Below, piece after piece: positions 57,725-64,000 of a stretch of 64,000 bases of DNA. The notes beneath the pieces are model-generated. The model did not search any database, was not told where the DNA came from, and worked only from the letters and a program-made list of their open reading frames with translations. Source of the DNA: Zymomonas mobilis subsp. pomaceae ATCC 29192 (GTDB lineage Bacteria > Pseudomonadota > Alphaproteobacteria > Sphingomonadales > Sphingomonadaceae). A program made the position numbers and the translations under genes. Position 1 is the stretch's first letter. Every line of letters begins with the position of its first letter. The stretch spans positions 1,711,001 through 1,775,000 of the forward strand of contig NC_015709.1 in NCBI RefSeq assembly GCF_000218875.1, read 5' to 3'.

Positions 57725-58078
57725 TTATCTGGGGGTATATTGGTTTCTATTGGCAGAATAAGAATGCCAAGGATAAGACGGATAGAAAAACTGTTTATCT
57801 AAATGATTGTAATCATGATTATATCGGAAGGGGTTATGATTATACGGATTATAGCCATGGTTATAGCCGGTATAACTATAATGCGGTGTATAGCCTGATC
57901 GGTTATAATGAGAACTATATCCAGAACGGCTATAACCGCGTACATAGCCGGAAGAGGCATAGTTACGCATGATACCCGATCTTCTATAGCGGTAAGAAGA
58001 ATGGGCAGACGCCTCAATCTGAAAAGAAGTGATCATAGCGGCAATCAGTGAAATGCCGGACACCCATATTTTAAGCAT
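57725..58078 (-). CDS. Small secreted Tyr/Ser/His-rich repetitive protein
   Basis: A 117-residue protein with a signal peptide (about 1-25, ending ASA) and a mature part built of irregular SGY-x-x-HY and GYN units, e.g. RSGYSSHYNRSGYTPHYSYTGYN. It ends in an Asn/His/Tyr-rich tail. Tyr, Ser, Gly, Asn, His and Arg dominate and no globular domain is apparent. It resembles no family I can name. It lies downstream of bfr but a strong terminator separates them. Metal binding or surface adhesion are possible but unsupported. Confidence 0.65.
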   Translation of the reverse strand: MLKIWVSGISLIAAMITSFQIEASAHSSYRYRRSGIMRNYASSGYVRGYSRSGYSSHYNRSGYTPHYSYTGYNHGYNPYNHNPFRYNHDYNHLDKQFFYPSYPWHSYSANRNQYTPR

Positions 58079-58110
58079 TTCATCTTCTTATTTTTGATTC
58101 TTTTTTTTGA

Positions 58111-58177
58111 TAAAAACAGGGATTAAGCGGCACTTAAATACTTGTTTAAAAGCTTTTAATAGAGCCGTTTAATCCCT
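58111..58177 (-). terminator. Terminator after bfr
   Basis: AGGGATTAAGCGGC / GCCGTTTAATCCCT, 14-nt arms with one mismatch, a 32-nt loop containing a smaller AAAAGCTTTT palindrome, and a T5 run on the minus strand. Confidence 0.75.
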
Positions 58178-58187
58178 ATATTTATAA

Positions 58188-58661
58188 TTAAGCCGGATCG
58201 GAATTAAGCTGAATATAGCGATCAAGCCCCATAAGTTTAATCAAATTCAGTTGTGTTTTGAGGAAATCGATATGATTTTCTTCGGAAACCAGAATTTTTA
58301 GGAATAAGTCACGTGAGACAAAATCCTGAATGGTTTCAGCATAAGAAATAGCTTCCCGTAGATCGCTGACAGCTTTTTCTTCCATTTTTAGGTCATTTTG
58401 TAAAACAGCTTCGACCGTATCGCTGACAAAAATGGTGTCATAACGCTGTAAATTAGGTATGCCTTCCAGATAAAAGATACGCTCGATTAACCAGTCTGCG
58501 TGGGTTCTTTCTTCGACTGATTCTTCAGCTTCTTTTCTGGCTAATACCGAAACGCCCCAATGCTCTAAGGTGCGTGCATGCAGAAAATACTGATTGATGA
58601 CCGTTAATTCATTCGTCAGCTGGCGATTAAGATAATCGATAATTTTAGGATCTGTAGCCAT
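58188..58661 (-). CDS. bfr: Bacterioferritin with Arg at the haem-ligand position
   Basis: Iron-storage ferritin of 157 residues. Ferroxidase ligands are intact on comparison with E. coli Bfr from memory: Glu18 (TNELTVINQYFLHAR), Glu51 and His54 (VEERTHADWLIERI), Glu near 94, and Glu/His near 127/130 (SEENHIDFL). Position 52, where E. coli has the Met that ligates haem, is Arg. It may therefore bind no haem or act with a Met-bearing partner subunit. It is followed by its own terminator. Confidence 0.93.
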   Translation of the reverse strand: MATDPKIIDYLNRQLTNELTVINQYFLHARTLEHWGVSVLARKEAEESVEERTHADWLIERIFYLEGIPNLQRYDTIFVSDTVEAVLQNDLKMEEKAVSDLREAISYAETIQDFVSRDLFLKILVSEENHIDFLKTQLNLIKLMGLDRYIQLNSDPA

Positions 58662-58805
58662 AGACTTTGCCTTCCTTAAACTTATTTATTAAACAATAGA
58701 GTTTGGTTAGCTTATTATATTAATATTTTTTTGGAAATATTATTATTTTATACTTTTAGTGATCTCTGTAACGGTCAGGATTTCTGAAACTTTTTAGGAT
58801 TTTAG

Positions 58806-59951
58806 GTGATTATATCCCGTCTTTCTCTTACTAATTTCCGATCTCACGCGCATACAACGGTCGAAATGGGTGCCGGATTAGTCATTCTGACAGGCGAAAA
58901 CGGGGCTGGAAAAACCAATATTCTGGAGGCTATTTCTTTGCTGTCACCGGGACGAGGTTTGCGGGGAAGTGCCCTTTCTGATCTTATCCGTCGGGAAGGG
59001 GATGGCGGATTTGCTATATCGGCCCACATCCAAAGCGAAACGTCTGCCTTGACCACAGAACCTATTACTATAGGGGTTGGATTACCCACAGAATTACCTC
59101 AAAACCGCCGTATCAGAATCAATGGTGTGCCGACTTCGGCTAATCGTTTATCGGAATGGCTGGGGATATTATGGCTTACTCCTGCTATGGATAGGCTTTT
59201 GGTCGAGGGCGCTTCAGGACGTCGTCGTTTTCTGGATCGATTAACCCTTACCCTTTTTCCGGCTCATGCGCGTTCCTATACACGGTATGAAGCGGCCATG
59301 CGTCAACGTAATCGTCTGTTAGCGGATGAAAAAGGCTATGACCCGTTATGGCTTGACGGATTAGAGCTGGCCATGGCCGAGCCGGCTGCCGCTATTATAG
59401 AAGCCCGTCACCGATGGATGACGGAGTTGACAGAAAAAATAGCCACACAACAAAGCGGGCCCTTTGCACGCGCCTTATTAACGCTACAGCATGGATTACC
59501 AGAGGAAGCTGGGCTTGAAAATGAAGGTTTTTTTGAAAATAAGGCTGACTTAACGGCTTACTTACAAAAGATATGGCAACAAAGTCGGGCCCGTGATGCC
59601 ACTATAGGACGCAGCTTCTATGGCCCCCATCGGGCAGAAATGATCGTTACACATCATGCCAAAAATATGCCCGCTTCTCAAACATCAACTGGGGAACAAA
59701 AGGCATTATTAATTGGGCTTATTTTGGCACAAACCGCGCTGGTAACTGAAAAAAACGGTCAGCCGCCGATATTGCTGTTAGATGAGGTCGCTGCTCATCT
59801 TGATCCTTCACGCCGAGAAATCTTATTTGATCGTCTAAGGGATATTGGCGGCCAAGTATGGATGAGCGGAACCGAATCATCTCTTTTTGAAAAGGCAGGT
59901 AACACAGCTCATTATTTTCATCTGACAGGACAGAATATTATCACACGGTAA
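58806..59951 (+). CDS. recF: DNA replication and repair protein RecF
   Basis: SMC-like ATPase that helps load RecA at gaps via RecOR. It has 381 residues. LSLTNFRSHAHT near residue 6, Walker A GENGAGKTN at 30-38, and the C-terminal signature STGEQKALLIGLILAQ with Walker B PILLLDEVAAHLDPSRRE are present. It starts with GTG; AGGA lies about 7 nt upstream. gyrB follows after a structured 130-bp gap. Confidence 0.94.
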   Translation: MIISRLSLTNFRSHAHTTVEMGAGLVILTGENGAGKTNILEAISLLSPGRGLRGSALSDLIRREGDGGFAISAHIQSETSALTTEPITIGVGLPTELPQNRRIRINGVPTSANRLSEWLGILWLTPAMDRLLVEGASGRRRFLDRLTLTLFPAHARSYTRYEAAMRQRNRLLADEKGYDPLWLDGLELAMAEPAAAIIEARHRWMTELTEKIATQQSGPFARALLTLQHGLPEEAGLENEGFFENKADLTAYLQKIWQQSRARDATIGRSFYGPHRAEMIVTHHAKNMPASQTSTGEQKALLIGLILAQTALVTEKNGQPPILLLDEVAAHLDPSRREILFDRLRDIGGQVWMSGTESSLFEKAGNTAHYFHLTGQNIITR

Positions 59952-59985
59952 AGTCGGATAAACACGGCGACCTTCCCGAAAGTAT

Positions 59986-60038
59986 AGCTGTTTTTGTTTA
60001 GGCTTTTATAAAACAGCCTTTTCCCTTTAAAAACAGCT
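59986..60038 (+). repeat. Nested inverted repeats between recF and gyrB
   Basis: Perfect outer repeat AGCTGTTTTT / AAAAACAGCT (59986-59995, 60029-60038) enclosing an imperfect GGCTTTT / AAACAGCC hairpin (60001-60018). It could terminate recF or shape the gyrB promoter region. Confidence 0.45.
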
Positions 60039-60075
60039 GGCTTTTGCTTGGGTTATTAACAACGGACAGCTATAA

Positions 60076-62520
<2,445 letters not shown>

Positions 62521-62543
62521 AATCAGATAATTTTTCAAATGTG

Positions 62544-62578
62544 AAAAGCCGATCTCACACCAGATCGGCTTTTTTTAT
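62544..62578 (+). terminator. Terminator after gyrB
   Basis: AAAAGCCGATCT / AGATCGGCTTTT, 12-bp perfect stem with a 6-nt loop and a T7 tail. Confidence 0.92.
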
Positions 62579-62608
62579 TATTTCGCTTTTATGGCAATGA
62601 GATGAAAC

Positions 62609-63148
62609 ATGAATTTATCCTCTGATCCATTATTAAGCTGTTTTGTGCCCGTTATTGATGCCGAAACCGAATTGTTGATTTTGGGTAGTTTACCGGGAGA
62701 AGCCTCCCTAAAACGGGGGCAATATTATGGTCATCCTCGCAATCAATTCTGGCGCTTAACAGGCGACATCCTCGGTTGTAACTTGGTTGATCTTCCTTAT
62801 GAGGCGCGCTTAATGACGCTTCTTAAACATCATATCGGTCTTTGGGACGTTATTGCGACGGCTAAAAGACAGGGTAGTCTTGATGGTGCCATTCGGGAAG
62901 CTACCCCCAATCCTTTGGTCTCGCTTATAGAACGCTTACCACAGCTTAAACTTATTGCGTTTAATGGTCAGAAAGCCGCTTCTCTGGGACAAAAGACATT
63001 GCAAAAAGCCAATATGGCAGCGCTGCCTTGCAGTGTTCTTCCCTCTAGCAGTCCTGCCCATGCCATCGCCTATGAACGTAAAAAAGAAGTATGGCTAAGG
63101 GCCGGTGCTTTCGTTTTTGATCGGGGAAAACAAAAAGGCAGCATCTGA
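62609..63148 (+). CDS. Uracil-DNA-glycosylase superfamily (hypoxanthine/deoxyinosine glycosylase-like) protein
   Basis: A 179-residue protein of the uracil-DNA glycosylase fold. LLILGSLPGEASLKRGQYYGHPRNQFWRL near residues 23-51 contains the GSxPG and active-site Asn region of the deoxyinosine-glycosylase subfamily. LWDVIATAKRQGSLDGAI near 78 and the C-terminal LPSSSPAHA loop near 145 follow the pattern. It would excise deaminated bases such as hypoxanthine or uracil. The hairpin terminator begins inside its last codons. Confidence 0.87.
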   Translation: MNLSSDPLLSCFVPVIDAETELLILGSLPGEASLKRGQYYGHPRNQFWRLTGDILGCNLVDLPYEARLMTLLKHHIGLWDVIATAKRQGSLDGAIREATPNPLVSLIERLPQLKLIAFNGQKAASLGQKTLQKANMAALPCSVLPSSSPAHAIAYERKKEVWLRAGAFVFDRGKQKGSI

Positions 63149-63168
63149 ATGAAAATGCTGCCTTTTTT
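63132..63168. terminator. Bidirectional terminator overlapping a stop codon
   Basis: AAAAAGGCAGCAT / ATGCTGCCTTTTT, 13-bp perfect stem with a 10-nt loop that contains the TGA stop (63146-63148) of the glycosylase gene. T tracts on both strands, 24 bp from the convergent gene. Confidence 0.88.
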
Positions 63169-63191
63169 ATAGAGATTTTCGAGAGTGCGCT

Positions 63192-63500
63192 TTAAGCTAA
63201 ACTTTTTTCTGTAAGACATTCTAAGAAGACAACGTCCAGACCATCGCTGATCGGCTCAAGATCATGAACCAGCTTTTGGAAATGGGGAGTCGCACCATGT
63301 TCACCAATCGCAGCGTTGTTAGCCCAACGTTCGATAAAGACGAAATGACCTTTATGTTGAAGGTCTTTGTGAACGTCATATTTCACATTACCCGCCTCAG
63401 CACGAGAAGGGGGTACCGCCGCCTTCATGATTTTTTCGACCTCGGCCTCATGGCCTTCTTTCGCCTGCACGGAAGCAACAATATCTATTGCATTTGTCAT
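63192..63500 (-). CDS. Antibiotic-biosynthesis-monooxygenase (ABM) family protein
   Basis: A 102-residue dimeric alpha-beta-barrel (ferredoxin-like) domain protein. DIVASVQAKEGHEAEVEKIM at the start, SRAEAGNVKYDVHKDLQHKGHFVFIERWANNAAIGEH in the middle and a PHFQKLVHDLEP tail match YgiN-type ABM proteins, some of which are quinol monooxygenases. The substrate is unknown. A TTG seven codons upstream is open, but the ATG at 63500 gives the usual family start. Confidence 0.87.
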   Translation of the reverse strand: MTNAIDIVASVQAKEGHEAEVEKIMKAAVPPSRAEAGNVKYDVHKDLQHKGHFVFIERWANNAAIGEHGATPHFQKLVHDLEPISDGLDVVFLECLTEKSLA

Positions 63501-63559
63501 CGTATTTTCCTTCAATAACAAGGACGCTTTACCATAAAAGCTGTCCTAAACTCTAAACT

Positions 63560-64000
63560 TTATTGTAAATAAGGCGCTAATAAAGACAAATCAGCAGGCG
63601 ACAAACGGTCTTTAGCGGTTTTTGCCTGATGCCAGAAAGGATAGGGCAATGGCTGTTGACTGACCTTATCCAAGCAAGCCTTTTCGTCATTAGAAAGCTT
63701 TACCTCAGCCGCTTTTAAATTAGAGTTTAACTGCTCATCCGTTCTTGCGCCAATAATGACAGAAGTCACCGCAGGATTAGATAACAACCATGCCAAGGAA
63801 ATTTCAGCGGGTGAAAGCTTCCGTTCTTCTGCAATTTTTACCAATACTTCGACGATGTCGTACAATTTTTCCTGATCATATACCGGCGGCTCACCCCATT
63901 TGGTCAGTTGGCGGCTACCTTCAGGCGGCTTTTGGTCTCGACGGTATTTTCCGCTTAAAAGCCCTCCAGCTAGTGGGCTCCAGATCAATAAGCCTAAACC
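63560..64000 (-). CDS. Aldo/keto reductase, cut by the window end
   Basis: The C-terminal 147 codons of a gene that continues past base 64000. GLGLLIWSPLAGGLLSGKY and the later SPAEISLAWLLSNPAVTSVIIGARTDEQLNSNLKAAEVKLS are the NADPH-binding C-terminal part of the AKR barrel (YghZ/PLP-independent Yakc-like subgroup). The catalytic Tyr and Lys would lie outside the window. Substrate unknown. Confidence 0.9.
   Translation of the reverse strand, partial: GLGLLIWSPLAGGLLSGKYRRDQKPPEGSRQLTKWGEPPVYDQEKLYDIVEVLVKIAEERKLSPAEISLAWLLSNPAVTSVIIGARTDEQLNSNLKAAEVKLSNDEKACLDKVSQQPLPYPFWHQAKTAKDRLSPADLSLLAPYLQ

Overview
The window reads as a contiguous piece of an alphaproteobacterial chromosome, almost certainly Zymomonas mobilis or a very close relative. 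The iron-dependent alcohol dehydrogenase at 47550-48701 begins [17 protein letters not shown], which I recognise as Zymomonas ADH II. Sphingomonad-type neighbourhoods (secB / Tim44-like / mltA / smr, yqeY / dnaG / rpoD, eno / ftsB / pdhA / pdhB), a PDH E1-beta carrying its own lipoyl domain, and a hopanoid-associated RND protein next to dxs agree with this. Coding density is high. I see no insertion sequence, prophage, CRISPR array, rRNA or tRNA.

Layout. 1-4.9 kb: anmK, then a minus-strand block (DUF2628-like, smr, mltA, Tim44-like) and a probable frameshifted small gene. 4.9-9 kb: secB, murJ, trpS and a Gly/Trp-rich lipoprotein. 9-14.1 kb, minus: rpmH, rnpA, yidD, yidC, engB, ynfA, dapE, linking ribosome, RNase P and membrane-protein insertion. 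14.3-16.6 kb: comM-like and trmO-like genes. 16.8-22.7 kb, minus: yqeY, an AEC carrier, dnaG, rpoD. 22.9-28.7 kb: carA, carB, greA, rhomboid. 28.8-31.1 kb, minus: a MlaC-like protein and a three-gene cassette resembling yqjD-yqjE-yqjK. 31.3-39.3 kb: eno, ftsB, a divergent pirin/LysR pair, pdhA, pdhB, an exported phosphodiesterase. 39.4-48.7 kb: DUF442 protein, isochorismatase-like protein, rnhA, thrB, hpnN, dxs, adhB. 48.7-49.9 kb is the largest gene-free stretch, AT-rich with strong inverted repeats. 49.9-54.6 kb: M61 peptidase, alr, mlaE, mlaF. 54.7-58.7 kb, minus: uvrA, a Tyr-rich secreted protein, a bacterioferritin. 58.8-64 kb: recF, gyrB, a uracil/hypoxanthine-DNA-glycosylase-like protein, a monooxygenase-like protein and a cut-off aldo/keto reductase.

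Function. Several genes fit a fast ethanol fermenter: eno and adhB (with the codon bias of very highly expressed genes), PDH E1, and dxs plus hpnN for the hopanoid-rich membrane. Envelope maintenance is prominent (anmK, mltA, murJ, alr, Mla parts, yidC/yidD, secB).

Most unusual points: rpmH is wholly nested out of frame inside the only conventional reading of rnpA, as described in Thermus, behind a short leader with a terminator-like hairpin; the adhB-M61 gap holds a hairpin whose loop is Shine-Dalgarno-like on one strand and anti-Shine-Dalgarno-like on the other; twin operator-like palindromes precede the MlaC-like gene; the bacterioferritin has Arg where the haem-ligand Met is expected; and an undescribed broken small gene lies upstream of secB.
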